Positions 37,901-46,607 of a stretch of DNA of 64,000 nucleotides are shown here, piece after piece. Under the pieces are notes generated by a model that had not been told where the DNA came from, did no database searches, and was given only the letters and a program-made list of their open reading frames with translations. The stretch is from the NCBI GenBank assembly GCA_016125085.1, contig WGMM01000004.1, positions 151,074-215,073 of the forward strand, given 5' to 3'. This DNA comes from a bacterium. GTDB lineage: Bacteria; Planctomycetota; Planctomycetia; Isosphaerales; Isosphaeraceae. The position numbers and the translations under genes are program-made. The first letter of the stretch is position 1; each line of letters starts with the position of its first letter.

Positions 37901-40197
37901 GCCGATTGAGGCGGCACGTTCGCCGTGTCGGAGACGGCGACATGGGGACCGTCGATGATCAGCAGCCGCTGATTGGCACCCGGAGAACGTGCCCCTGGCC
38001 AGTCTCGCAGTAGAACGCCATCGGCCCCGGTCTTGTCGTCGACGATCACGTTCGAGCCGTCGCTGACGAGCACCCTGGCTGCCGGCTTCGGCTCGCCCTT
38101 GACCATGTCCTGAACGAAGACGAGAAGCTGATCGCGTGAAGCTTTCACGATGGCGTCCAGGTCGCTGCCTATCACCATCGTTGTCGCCTGCAGGGACTTG
38201 TCGTCGGTGACTTTGACCACCCAGACCCCGGGCAGATCGACGAGCGGCATGGCGTATTCATGGTCGACAGGCTTGTAGCGGGCCTGGCCGGGCACTTCGG
38301 CAGTCCATTCGGCGTCGGGCTTCACCAGGCCGATGTCGAGCGATTCCACGGCCGAAAGCCGCTGCTTCTTCCGGAAATAGCTCTCCGGATCGATGCGGTA
38401 AGCCGTGAAGACGAGCTTTTCGATGTTGCGGGTGCTCACCTTCAGGGCCGCTTTTTCGCCAGATCGGTAAACTCTCGGCGTGATCACCGTCAGGCTCTTG
38501 TTTTCCATCAGGTGGATGCGAGCGTTCGCCTGCGTTTTCCATGGGTCGTTGCGAACGCTTCGATAGGTTTCGATCGCCAGGTTCGGGTCACCGAGCCGAA
38601 TCTCGTAGGCGTTGCCGATCAGGAAGCGGGCATTGTCGGCCTCGCCGTGGTCCGGGAAGCGCGCGGTAAGGAGCTTCCACGCATCGACGGCTTCGGCATA
38701 TTTCTTTTCACGTTCGAACGACTCCCCGACTTGCCTCAAGAGACTCGGCACGACAGGCTGAAGCGGATTGGCCGCAACGAACTTGCGGAGCGACTCCCGG
38801 AAGGCTTCTTCCTTTTTGTCGCGCCGAAGGGCATTTGCGCGATCGATTTCGATGTCGATCACGGCCTGCAGGGCCGCGGCGGAATCGGCTCCGTCGGGAT
38901 ACTTCGCGGCATATTCACGAAATGCCGTCTGGGCCTCGTCGAACTTTTCCAGCTGGCGCGCGGCCGTGGCCGATTTCAGCAGCGCCTGGGGTTCGAAAGT
39001 GGCCAGATCCTTGCGGGCGATGTCGGTTTCGGCCTTGAAGGCACGGTTGCCCAGAAAGCCATTCCAATAGGCAATCGCTTCAGCGGGCCGATTTTCGAGC
39101 AAAAGGCCGGTCGCGAAGGCCGTTCGAACTGCACGGGGGTCTGCGGGATCCGTCTCGATCGCCTTGCGGGCCGCGGCGATGGCGCGGGCCGACCGGGGGC
39201 CGAAGTCGATCGCCGGCAATGGCGTGACGGCTTTACGTTCGTTGTTTTCGAGTTCCCATGCGAAGGGAACGCCATACGCCAGGGCGACGGCATAAAGGCA
39301 ATCGTCACGCAGAGATTTCGCCTCGGCATCGGCCCCGGCGTCGGCTTCGAGCGACCGGGCCAGATCGGTCCACTCGCGGCGGGCTCTTTCCGGGTCGCCA
39401 CTGCGGTAAATCGCCAGCCCCAGGAGAAACTGCGTGAATCGTTTGCGAGCCTTGCGGGTTTCCTGCTTCGCGAGGGCTTCCAGCTCGGGCACGGCTTCCG
39501 CCGGAGCGCCTTGATCGAGAGCCGCCTGGGCGATCTGGAGCGTCAGATCGTCCTTCAGTTCGCGGCTCTGGGCGACTTCACGGGCGAGCGTCAGATAGGA
39601 TCTGGCTCCGGCATAATCCGAAGCGACGAGCGATTCGGCCGGATCGGATAGCTTTCGGGCGAAGCCGCGATAGACTTCCGCCAGGGCGTCCTTGCGCGGG
39701 CCTCCGAGCAGGATTTCGGCATCGGCACGCACGATCGACTGCGCATCGGCCTGTTTACCGGCCGCGAGCGATGCCGCGGCAAGTTCGCCACGCAGCTTGG
39801 TCGTCCACGTCGACTTCGGATCCCGTTTCAGCCTTGCCTCGATCAGCGTAATCGCTTCGCCGTGTTTGCCTTCCAGCCGCAGGCTGGCGGCACGGACGAG
39901 GTCATGGAAGGCCCGTGTGTCGGCGTCTTTGGGGGCGTTCGCCGCTTCGAGCCGGGCGATCGCCGCGCGGGCTTCGGCGTATTTCCTTTCCAGCAGCAGC
40001 CCGACGATCTCGCCAGGCCATTCCGGAACGATCGGCCGAACCGAGGCCGAAGCCGAGGGTAATTCGGTCACTCGCGGCTTTTCGTCCGCGAACCAGGCGA
40101 GACCGCGGCCGGCCGTGAACATCCCTGCAAGGCTGATCGAAAGCCCGATCGACAGTGCGAGACTCGAGCGTCGCATGGTGTGCATCCGTTTTCGCAT
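31993..40197 (-). CDS. giant alpha-2-macroglobulin-like protein with TPR regions
   Basis: 2734 aa; N-terminal signal/TM 'SLALSIGLSISLAGMFTAGRGLAWF'; TPR-like repeats; MG-domain motifs 'TDRPAYEPGQSVKLRGIIRE', 'GTYLAEETIPVNIATDDALGKP', 'WNASIVTDEAGKATVRFDAPNALGEYEFAAYGV', 'FFVELVLPGHLSEGDRIRPMARLHHVG'. Confidence 0.9.
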   Translation of the reverse strand: MRKRMHTMRRSSLALSIGLSISLAGMFTAGRGLAWFADEKPRVTELPSASASVRPIVPEWPGEIVGLLLERKYAEARAAIARLEAANAPKDADTRAFHDLVRAASLRLEGKHGEAITLIEARLKRDPKSTWTTKLRGELAAASLAAGKQADAQSIVRADAEILLGGPRKDALAEVYRGFARKLSDPAESLVASDYAGARSYLTLAREVAQSRELKDDLTLQIAQAALDQGAPAEAVPELEALAKQETRKARKRFTQFLLGLAIYRSGDPERARREWTDLARSLEADAGADAEAKSLRDDCLYAVALAYGVPFAWELENNERKAVTPLPAIDFGPRSARAIAAARKAIETDPADPRAVRTAFATGLLLENRPAEAIAYWNGFLGNRAFKAETDIARKDLATFEPQALLKSATAARQLEKFDEAQTAFREYAAKYPDGADSAAALQAVIDIEIDRANALRRDKKEEAFRESLRKFVAANPLQPVVPSLLRQVGESFEREKKYAEAVDAWKLLTARFPDHGEADNARFLIGNAYEIRLGDPNLAIETYRSVRNDPWKTQANARIHLMENKSLTVITPRVYRSGEKAALKVSTRNIEKLVFTAYRIDPESYFRKKQRLSAVESLDIGLVKPDAEWTAEVPGQARYKPVDHEYAMPLVDLPGVWVVKVTDDKSLQATTMVIGSDLDAIVKASRDQLLVFVQDMVKGEPKPAARVLVSDGSNVIVDDKTGADGVLLRDWPGARSPGANQRLLIIDGPHVAVSDTANVPPQSARGLSAKGIILTDRPAYEPGQSVKLRGIIREVTKSKYETREGAVYTLEVVDSNGRRIDSRPMTISRFGTFSAEIPLDTAAPLGEYAVRLFQPGGSTFTGRFAVETYELPKVVLEANLDKPIVERGEKLKGKVAARYSYGTPLASRAIRLELPGGRSQDLVTDATGAASFEFDTEDLDENAEYSVTAQLPEEGLAATTRFAIPGASFSARLSTTRGTYLAEETIPVNIATDDALGKPTGQSLTLTVARRSTEAGRTVENEVSRTTVKTDAATGKAVANVKVEDKRGGIHVLRLTGADTYGRPVTAEMTVEVSGLEDPNGLRLLADSTTWKLGADASANLHARHAGGLVLVCFEADRMLGYRIEKVKEGDNRLTWKVIDDHFPNLTVSVTRMRERKQDSARLDITVDRGLKLSLKPKAGQVKPGEPVEAELLATDQNDKPAVAEISMALVDKALLRLFPDERNRPNLSRTFYDQTRLGAFSTVSTNVFEYRPSTIPVPESLVEESERQLAEAANAAGREEARRSVTLNSQSSAGGMMGYQAPARVAPAAAAPMAAQAGTSMMGMGGSADASSGGLRGRMAGGRSSARENAPQTEALARKQMAGEEKDKRDQMFGKPGEANVALGAAMADMGGMGGGGLAEAAPARQRAIETAYWNASIVTDEAGKATVRFDAPNALGEYEFAAYGVTSADTLLGQTTADLDIRKPFFVELVLPGHLSEGDRIRPMARLHHVGVKGEVTVALERYLDGRSTREPKTILLEGDGVTPIVFDEFDVPATREVRFEASATAAGTTDRETVTVPAEPWGTPVLASENGSARDDATVFVELPAGRNYENLSMMVSLSPTLQRQVLEAALGAEVWPMPRDRWSCIMPPIGDTTSDRAADLLAATSALTYLRQVGGAATALDQTRLVDRIRGLVAELTTRQNPDGGWPIVAPGPIRLQAARNPQQTVSVPAISAKVVIAMAQAKIAGVADPGESLEKGAVYVASSGDMARPWKAIALALTGKIGFEELNTLHRDRQSLDSVEVAALVLAWLKIERRNLADEAMTTLIARSRTLPAQPGKPVRRYWPAGVAGQEITTAWASWALASVRPGDEALPESVAWLMSRRFGPGWIPYEAKGAAVAALSTWYGRAQGAEDRYRMTITVNDKPLETITVDGAEGAPVRVWNVPADAVRQGRNVVRFDVEGRARFGYGVQLSGFARDYGPEQKAEGKFVTIANREWQAAEPEFEGIRLPTGFSTVINAKEFRNLVTQVPVGGRARLSLTVHSVPNQIRPGAAEDPVVVEDTLPSGARLVEGSVSGDILRTEQDRGRLRFYLPPHQYGDTTITYEIFGAFEGKSRIRPARVYRLSHPELAHASNEASLTIPPAGTKSADPYESTPDELFARGQRLFEKGRIAESAGPLEALTAKYTMQDHVAREAARMLLDAHIAGKQPRKIVEDFEILKSKAPDLVIPTEKIKAVGDAYAAIGEHERALLVWRAMIDSGYLEDVQLAQTLRRTERPLEAAAYLLDLWKAYPNSAGRQSDFFGLSRWLSQLADESNTNAETRRRLLKANVTRSQLLAQSVALTQLFLTLTPDDPLADEANLAILGDLASLDADKTVVSIAQRAARLYPKSRFLDSFQFAEALARFDLGEMDEAVAIARKISETVYEEPGGVKRPSPNRNQAIYIMAQIFDARADFPKALDSYRQVSGEFPDAAVAIKALERKHLSLPEVTVVPTTAAGGPVKAKIEVSHRNVATMELKIYPVDLLRLYLSKRTLDKIDAVDLAGIRPLKESKENLGTGKDFADGKREIALDLPGEGAYLVMTRADDLFASGIVLATPIDLKVMEDAASGRVRVEAREAGSSKPLSNLQVKLSATNSPGFRDGTTDLRGVFVQDSLQGLVTVVVRQSAGRFAFYRGKTPLGGTMVEGFAPATPAQMPGLARPEAAEGGQALDRNLRGLNFQNSQRQMERLEQRFDNENRSKGVKVESVK

Positions 40198-40523
40198 AGA
40201 GGGGAACGTCGAATTCCGGCGCGGCGGTCAGCCCGCGGTAACGTTTTCATCATATCAAGACGTCCGAAAGCCAAAATCGTTCCGTACTTTTTTCGTGACG
40301 AATTCGCTCGATTCACGCAAGTCTCTTTTTCTAATTGGCTTGCGTTATTTCTGCTTTTGTCGTGTCGGCAAATCTTATGTGATCGTTCGACTTGGCTGGA
40401 ACCGATACCTTTGGTTAAATGGGCGAACCACAGTCCAATTTTGCCCAAACCAGAAATTCCGGACCCATCGGACGAACGCCCGGCACCCGGCGACAGGGGC
40501 GTTCGAGAAACGGAACGACACGC

Positions 40524-41813
40524 ATGCCATCGGTCCTGAGCCTGATTCTCGGCGGCGGACGGGGAACCCGTCTTTATCCACTCACGAAGACTCGGTCCAA
40601 GCCGGCGGTGCCGATCGCGGGTAAGTACCGCCTGATCGACATTCCGATCTCGAACTGCATTCACTCCGGACTGACCCAGATTTTCGTCCTCACCCAGTTC
40701 AACTCCGTCAGCCTGCACCGGCACATCGCGAATACCTACAAGTTCGATCCTTTCTCTGGCGGCTTCGTGGAGATTCTGGCAGCGCAGCAGACGATGCAGC
40801 ACGAAGGCTGGTATCAGGGCACGGCGGACGCCGTTCGGCGGAACATCGAATACGTGTCGTCCAAAAAATACGACATGGTCCTGATCCTTTCCGGCGACCA
40901 GCTTTACCGGATGAACTTTCAGGAGATGATCCGCACGCACCTGGTTTCCAAGGCGGACGTCACCATCGCGGCGCTCCCGGTCAACGAATTTCAGGCCCGC
41001 AGCCTGGGTGTCATGCACATCGACATGGGCGGACAGGTCACCAGCTTCGAAGAGAAACCCAAATCGCCCGAAGCCCTTGCACGCATGCGTGTCGAACCGC
41101 ACTGGATCGATCAGCAGGGAATACGTTCCAATGGGCGTAACTATTTGGCCAGCATGGGGATATATCTCTTCAGCCGGCAGACTCTCGTGGACATGCTCAC
41201 CTCGGACAACGCCACCGACTTCGGCCGGGAAGTCTTCCCCGCTGCGATTTCCAAACGCAAGGTGCAGGCACACCTGTTCGACGGTTACTGGGAAGACATC
41301 GGTACCGTCGGCGCGTTCCACCAGGCGAATATCGACCTGACGAAGCCGACTCCGCCTTTCGAATTCGTGGTCGAGGGCAACCCGGTCTTCACGCGGCCGC
41401 GTTATCTTCCCTGCTCAAGACTGGAAAAAGTCGAAATTACCAATAGCCTGATTTCCGATGGCTGCGTCATCGGCAAGGGCTGCGTGATCGAGAATTCGAT
41501 CATCGGCGTGCGTGCCGTGATCGGCGAAAACGTCACGATCCGCAACAGTTACATCATGGGCTCGGACGATTACGAGACGACGGTCGAATCGAACGCCGCG
41601 ATCGCGGCCGGCACCCCCCGCAAGGGTATCGGCAGCGGCTCCGTGATCGAAAACGCCATCATCGACAAGAATCCCCGAATCGGCCGGAATGTGCGAATTA
41701 CCAACGCCGCCGGGATCGTCGAGACGAGCGTCGAGGCACCGACCCACACGATCAGCGACAAGATCGTCGTAATTCCGCGCGGGGGTGTGATCAAGGACGG
41801 CTTCGAAGTCTGA
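40524..41813 (+). CDS. glgC: glucose-1-phosphate adenylyltransferase
   Basis: ATG at 40524 within ORF 40419..41813; 'LSLILGGGRGTRLYPLTKTRSKPAVPIAGKYRLIDIPISNCIHSGL', 'WYQGTADAVRRNI', 'LILSGDQLYRMNF'; C-terminal left-handed beta-helix. Confidence 0.96.
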   Translation: MPSVLSLILGGGRGTRLYPLTKTRSKPAVPIAGKYRLIDIPISNCIHSGLTQIFVLTQFNSVSLHRHIANTYKFDPFSGGFVEILAAQQTMQHEGWYQGTADAVRRNIEYVSSKKYDMVLILSGDQLYRMNFQEMIRTHLVSKADVTIAALPVNEFQARSLGVMHIDMGGQVTSFEEKPKSPEALARMRVEPHWIDQQGIRSNGRNYLASMGIYLFSRQTLVDMLTSDNATDFGREVFPAAISKRKVQAHLFDGYWEDIGTVGAFHQANIDLTKPTPPFEFVVEGNPVFTRPRYLPCSRLEKVEITNSLISDGCVIGKGCVIENSIIGVRAVIGENVTIRNSYIMGSDDYETTVESNAAIAAGTPRKGIGSGSVIENAIIDKNPRIGRNVRITNAAGIVETSVEAPTHTISDKIVVIPRGGVIKDGFEV

Positions 41814-41914
41814 GCCGGTTCTTGGTATGTTGATCTCACTGACGGATCGATCCGAAGGGCGCCGGACGCTTTTCCGGCCCCTCCATGGATCATCGTAACT
41901 TCAAGGATCAGCAT

Positions 41915-44752
41915 ATGATGAACCGATGCGGCTCGTTTCGGCGAATCGCCGTGGCGGCATTTCTGGCGATAAGCTTCATGGCCGTCCGGCCATCCGCGAA
42001 CGCCCAGGTACCCGACGTCGCGACGAAGGAATTCACCCTGGCCAATGGCCTCAAGGTCGTCCTGCATCAGGACAGGACCGTCCCCCGCGTCAACGTGATC
42101 GTCGCCTTTCACGTGGGCAGCAAGAACGAAAGCCCCGGCCGCACCGGCTTCGCCCACTTTTTCGAACACATGATGTTCCGCGGCACGAAGCACGTGCCCA
42201 ATTACGACAAGCCACTGCAGGAAGCCGGCGCCACTTCGAACGCGTTCACGACGGAAGATATGACCGTCTACTTCGAAACGGTGCCTTCGAACTTCCTCGA
42301 ACGGGCCCTGTATCTGGAAGCCGATCGTCTGGCCTGGCTGCCGACCGCGCTCGATCAGCAGAAGTTCGACACCGAACGCGAAGTCGTCAAGAACGAACGC
42401 CGCCAGTCCTACGAAAACGTGCCGTATGGCCTGGCTGAAGAAACGATCCTGGCCCACCTTTACCCGGCCGGCCACCCTTACCGGTGGTCCGTGATCGGTT
42501 CGATGGACGACTTGAACCGGTCGACGCTCGATGACCTGAAGGCCTTCTTCGCCGAGTTCTATCACCCGGCCAATGCGACTCTGTGCCTCACCGGTGACTT
42601 CGACCCGGCCGTCGCGGAGAAACTCATCCGGAAGTACTTTACATCGATTCCGGCAGGACCGGTGCCCAGGAAGGTCGCCGTGCCTGCAGTGCCGCCGGCC
42701 GCCGGCTCGGTTACGCTGGTCGACAAAGTCGCCCAGCCTCGCGTTTACTGGGTCTGGCACGCTGTCGATGAAGATCACCCGGATGCCGCTGCCCTGGAAC
42801 TGCTGGGCCAGATTCTCTCCGGAGGCGAAGCATCGAGGCTTTACGAAAGGCTCGTCATCAAGGACCAGTCTGCCACTTCCGTCGGCCTCGGCTTCAGCGG
42901 CTCCGAAGTGGACGGCTACGTGCAGCTTTCGGCCACCGTCGCACCGGGCCGGAAAGTGGAAGAAATCGAAAAGGCTGTCGCAGAGGAACTTGCGAAGATT
43001 CAGGCCGAAGCCCCCAGCGACCGTGAAATCGCCCGGATGAAGGCCCAGTACGAACTGGCCGCGTTCATGCCGCTGGAAGATCCGCAAAGCCTGGGCTTTA
43101 CGCTGGCCATAGGTTCGGCCCAGTATGGCGACTCCAGGAGGTTTCGTACCGAAATCGAACGAGTCGCGAAGGTTACGGCGGACCAGGTGCATGCCGCCGC
43201 GAAGAAGTATCTTTCCGAAGGCAAGCTGCGGCTTCTCGTGCGCCCTGCCGGTGAAGGAGAAGAAAAAACGCCGGCCGTGACGGGCGTGGGCCCTCTGGCC
43301 AGCGGTGCCGCTGAGTCCGCCCGCAAGTTCGTCGAACCCGCCGCCAGCGAAGTTGATTGGGCCGTCATGCCTGGGCCGGCCGATCGCCCGGCCTATGTGC
43401 CGCCCGAATACGCCGTGCGCAAATTATCGAACGGTATTGAGTTGTGGCATGTCCGCAAGGATAGCCCGCTGGTTCATCTGGAATTGTCGCTGGCGGGTGG
43501 CTCGCTTGACGACCCACTGGGTGCCGACGGCGTCGCAAGCCTGGCCGGCCGCATGCTCGACAAAGGCACCGCGACCAAAACGAACCGCGAACTGACCGAG
43601 GCGTTCGAGCTTTTGGGATCGACGCCATCCGTCGGCATCGGGGCCGATCGTTCCTCGATCGGCATCACGCTTCTGCCGCGGAATGTCGGCCCGGCTCTGG
43701 GGCTTATCTCTGAAGTGCTGCGGCAGCCGCGGATGGAACCCGAGGAATTCGAACGGCAGAAGAAACTGATGCTGGCGGCCCTCAAGCGGGGCCCGGATAA
43801 TCCAGGCTACCTGGCCGCAAGGGCTTTTGCTCATGTGCTTTATGGAAGTGACTCGCGATTCGGGCATCCGGCCGATGGCACCGTCGCTTCCCTCGAAGGC
43901 ATTACGCTTCAGCAGGTCAGCGGTTTCCTGCAACGCCTGACCGATTCTGCCCGCGCCCGCCTGTTCGTCGTGGGACCGCTTTCTGTCGACGATGCGGTCG
44001 CACTGATCGAAAAATCGCTGGGCGACTGGAAGTCCGACGATCTCAAGGAGCAGCCCGCCGGCGGCAGGCCGGCTGAAGCGGTTTCGGCCAAGCCAGGTGT
44101 CGTGTATCTGGTCGACAAGCCCGGGGCGGTTCAAAGCGTGATTCGCGTTGGCCGTCGCTGGAAGCCGCGTACCGACGCCGCCACTTACCTGCCGGGCCAG
44201 CTCGGCAATTACACGCTCGGTGGTGATTTCCTCAGCCGGCTCAATCAGAACCTTCGTGAGCGTAATGGATACAGCTACGGCGCCGGTTCCGGATTCGGCT
44301 ACGTTCCGGGCGGCGAACGCTGGGCCGTTTCGACATCCGTTCGTACTGACGCCACCGGCGCGGCCCTGCGGGAGATTTTCAACGAGCTGGACGGCCTGGC
44401 CCCCGGCGGCAAGGCCCCCCTCTCGGACGTCGACTACGAATTGGCCGTCGATGCCCTGGTCCAAAGCTTTCCTGAAGGGTTTTCCACCGCGGAAGATGTC
44501 CTGTCAGCCATGCAGAATCTGGCCGACTTCGGGCTCGACCGCACCGAGTGGACAACCTACATCGATCGAGTGACGTCCGTCGCGAAGCCGACGGTCAGCA
44601 AGGTCATGGGCGAGCTTGTCGCCCCTGGAGATCGTATCGTCGTCATCGCGGGCGACCGAAAGTCGGTCGAGCCGGCGCTGAAAAAGGCCGGGTTCGATGA
44701 GATTGTCGTCATTCCCGTTTCACAGCTGACCGACGCTGTTCCGGCGCCGTAA
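41915..44752 (+). CDS. M16 family zinc metalloprotease, two-domain insulinase type
   Basis: ATG 41915 or 41918; signal peptide; HxxEH in 'GFAHFFEHMMFRGT' plus downstream Glu region; second M16-like half without HxxEH. Confidence 0.92.
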   Translation: MMNRCGSFRRIAVAAFLAISFMAVRPSANAQVPDVATKEFTLANGLKVVLHQDRTVPRVNVIVAFHVGSKNESPGRTGFAHFFEHMMFRGTKHVPNYDKPLQEAGATSNAFTTEDMTVYFETVPSNFLERALYLEADRLAWLPTALDQQKFDTEREVVKNERRQSYENVPYGLAEETILAHLYPAGHPYRWSVIGSMDDLNRSTLDDLKAFFAEFYHPANATLCLTGDFDPAVAEKLIRKYFTSIPAGPVPRKVAVPAVPPAAGSVTLVDKVAQPRVYWVWHAVDEDHPDAAALELLGQILSGGEASRLYERLVIKDQSATSVGLGFSGSEVDGYVQLSATVAPGRKVEEIEKAVAEELAKIQAEAPSDREIARMKAQYELAAFMPLEDPQSLGFTLAIGSAQYGDSRRFRTEIERVAKVTADQVHAAAKKYLSEGKLRLLVRPAGEGEEKTPAVTGVGPLASGAAESARKFVEPAASEVDWAVMPGPADRPAYVPPEYAVRKLSNGIELWHVRKDSPLVHLELSLAGGSLDDPLGADGVASLAGRMLDKGTATKTNRELTEAFELLGSTPSVGIGADRSSIGITLLPRNVGPALGLISEVLRQPRMEPEEFERQKKLMLAALKRGPDNPGYLAARAFAHVLYGSDSRFGHPADGTVASLEGITLQQVSGFLQRLTDSARARLFVVGPLSVDDAVALIEKSLGDWKSDDLKEQPAGGRPAEAVSAKPGVVYLVDKPGAVQSVIRVGRRWKPRTDAATYLPGQLGNYTLGGDFLSRLNQNLRERNGYSYGAGSGFGYVPGGERWAVSTSVRTDATGAALREIFNELDGLAPGGKAPLSDVDYELAVDALVQSFPEGFSTAEDVLSAMQNLADFGLDRTEWTTYIDRVTSVAKPTVSKVMGELVAPGDRIVVIAGDRKSVEPALKKAGFDEIVVIPVSQLTDAVPAP

Positions 44753-44778
44753 TCGATTCGAAGCGAACCAATGAAAAA

Positions 44779-44818
44779 GCTTCCGGGTGCGATCGATCCC
44801 TGTCGTATCCGGAAGCGA
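44779..44818 (+). terminator. hairpin 3' of the M16 protease gene
   Basis: GCTTCCGG...CCGGAAGC followed by GATTCTTATTT. Confidence 0.5.
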
Positions 44819-45082
44819 TTCTTATTTCCGAATAGTTGATTCGATTACAGGATTGAGCAGCGGTCAGTGCTTTCTACGGCTCATTTCGTGATGTTCGTCG
44901 CTGGATTGCCGGTTTTGATCAACTTGCGGATATCGACGGCTCGATAAACGAAATGAAACAGCGCGCCAGACTATGCGCGGAAAGTACGGCGAGTATCCCG
45001 CGGCTATGCCTGATCCGGAGATCGGGCAACCGATCGCAGGATCGATTGCCGGAAGATATCGCTCCGGAAAGGGAGCATTCAC

Positions 45083-46426
45083 ATGAACCGACGGGAAATG
45101 ACGCGTTGGAGTATTCTCGGTGGCATGATGCTTCGCCCGGCGCTTCATGCGTTGGGAGACGATACCCCTGCGACGTCCGGCCACTCCGTTCCGATGGAGC
45201 CATTGCCGGAATTGGCGGCTCTCGAAACGCCTGTGTCACTGAAGGACGCGATCGCCCAGGGGCGTATCCGCGCGCAGTGGTCATCGAGGACATCGCAGCA
45301 GGTTCGCTTGTCGTTCACGAACACGTCTGACAAGCCGATTGCCCTTAAGTTCGATCCCGGAACGACTTTGACCGACGGTGCCCGGCGCTGGCTCGCAGGA
45401 GGGCCGAGCCGGTTCGAAGGTTCGTTCGGCGGCCATTTCGTTTTCGATTCGCTCACCGATCGACTCCGCTGGGCCGCCATCCCCGCACTCCCCGGCCGAG
45501 AGACATCTCTCACCGTTCCCGCGGTGCTCCTTACCCCATACGACAACACCGCAAAGTCGGTTCCCGATAAGCCTCTGACTGCGGAACCCCTCGAAAGCTG
45601 GTCGAAAGACGAAGCCCTCGTTTCCGCCCTTGAAGCGCTCGCGACACTGGGTTCCTCCGTGCCCGTCGCTCAGGGCATCGCCTGGCGTGCGGTCGAGGCG
45701 AAATCGTGGAAAACCCTTTCCGATCATGAAGTTCAGGGGCGTGTGCTCAACGAATTCGAAAAGCAGGCCTCGGATCGTTTCCTGGCCGAAATCGCCAGGA
45801 TCGGAGCGGTCGCGCCGGATGCCCTGAGTCAGGCCCTTCTGGGCAACCTTCTCGAAATCGTCGTTCGAAGCACACCCGGCAAAGGCGATGCCGCCAAGCG
45901 ACTTGCGGAAAGTCTGAAAGGGCGGTCGATTTTCGGCCTGCCGATCAAGGCCGTAATCACCGACCCGAGGCAGTCTGCATCAGAACATCCGATGCGTGCC
46001 GAATTCGCTGTCATCGAATCGTCATCGCAAGATCCGGGGCGGATGGTTCTGGATGCCACATTCTCTTCCCGATCGGATGCTCCCGGCGGCTCGATTCGCT
46101 GGGCCAGAACGAAAGCGTATTTCGGGGTCGAGAGTTCCGATCCCGCCGAGTCGGCCGATCGGTTTCTCGAAGATCTGACGGCTCGGTTCGCGGCTTCGCT
46201 CGTCCGAACCGAGCGTACCGGAACCGGGTCGATGTACTCCCGGTTCCGTGTCGAAAACCACTCGCCCTGGACGATTTCGGCGGTCGCTTTCCGAACCGAC
46301 AGCGGCACCGCGAATCCGGCGATCTGGCCTGTCGACGGGCTCGGACTTTCGCCTCGCGGACGAACGATCGTGCCCGTTCCGGCGGACAGGGCTCTCCCGT
46401 TCGATCTGCGCTGGTCACCGATCTGA
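45083..46426 (+). CDS. secreted protein of unknown function
   Basis: 447 aa; twin-arginine-like N-terminus 'MNRREMTRWSILGGMMLRPALHALG'; no recognised domain. Confidence 0.65.
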   Translation: MNRREMTRWSILGGMMLRPALHALGDDTPATSGHSVPMEPLPELAALETPVSLKDAIAQGRIRAQWSSRTSQQVRLSFTNTSDKPIALKFDPGTTLTDGARRWLAGGPSRFEGSFGGHFVFDSLTDRLRWAAIPALPGRETSLTVPAVLLTPYDNTAKSVPDKPLTAEPLESWSKDEALVSALEALATLGSSVPVAQGIAWRAVEAKSWKTLSDHEVQGRVLNEFEKQASDRFLAEIARIGAVAPDALSQALLGNLLEIVVRSTPGKGDAAKRLAESLKGRSIFGLPIKAVITDPRQSASEHPMRAEFAVIESSSQDPGRMVLDATFSSRSDAPGGSIRWARTKAYFGVESSDPAESADRFLEDLTARFAASLVRTERTGTGSMYSRFRVENHSPWTISAVAFRTDSGTANPAIWPVDGLGLSPRGRTIVPVPADRALPFDLRWSPI

Positions 46427-46607
46427 GCCGGATTCGAGCGCAGCGACGAGTCGGAATCGAAATTTCGGGGCCGCTCCGATCGTATTCAGGATTTTGACGT
46501 TTCGCCTCCGCTTCACGGATTCTACTCCCATGATTTTGCGTTAACGGGTAAAATCCGAAGTCCGATCAGGCTTGCCAGCAGATTCGCGATCCGAGGAGCC
46601 CACCTGA

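Noticed and set aside
41570-43192. 540-aa minus-strand ORF antisense to the M16 protease
   Set aside because: Shadow ORF; M16 motifs are on the plus strand.
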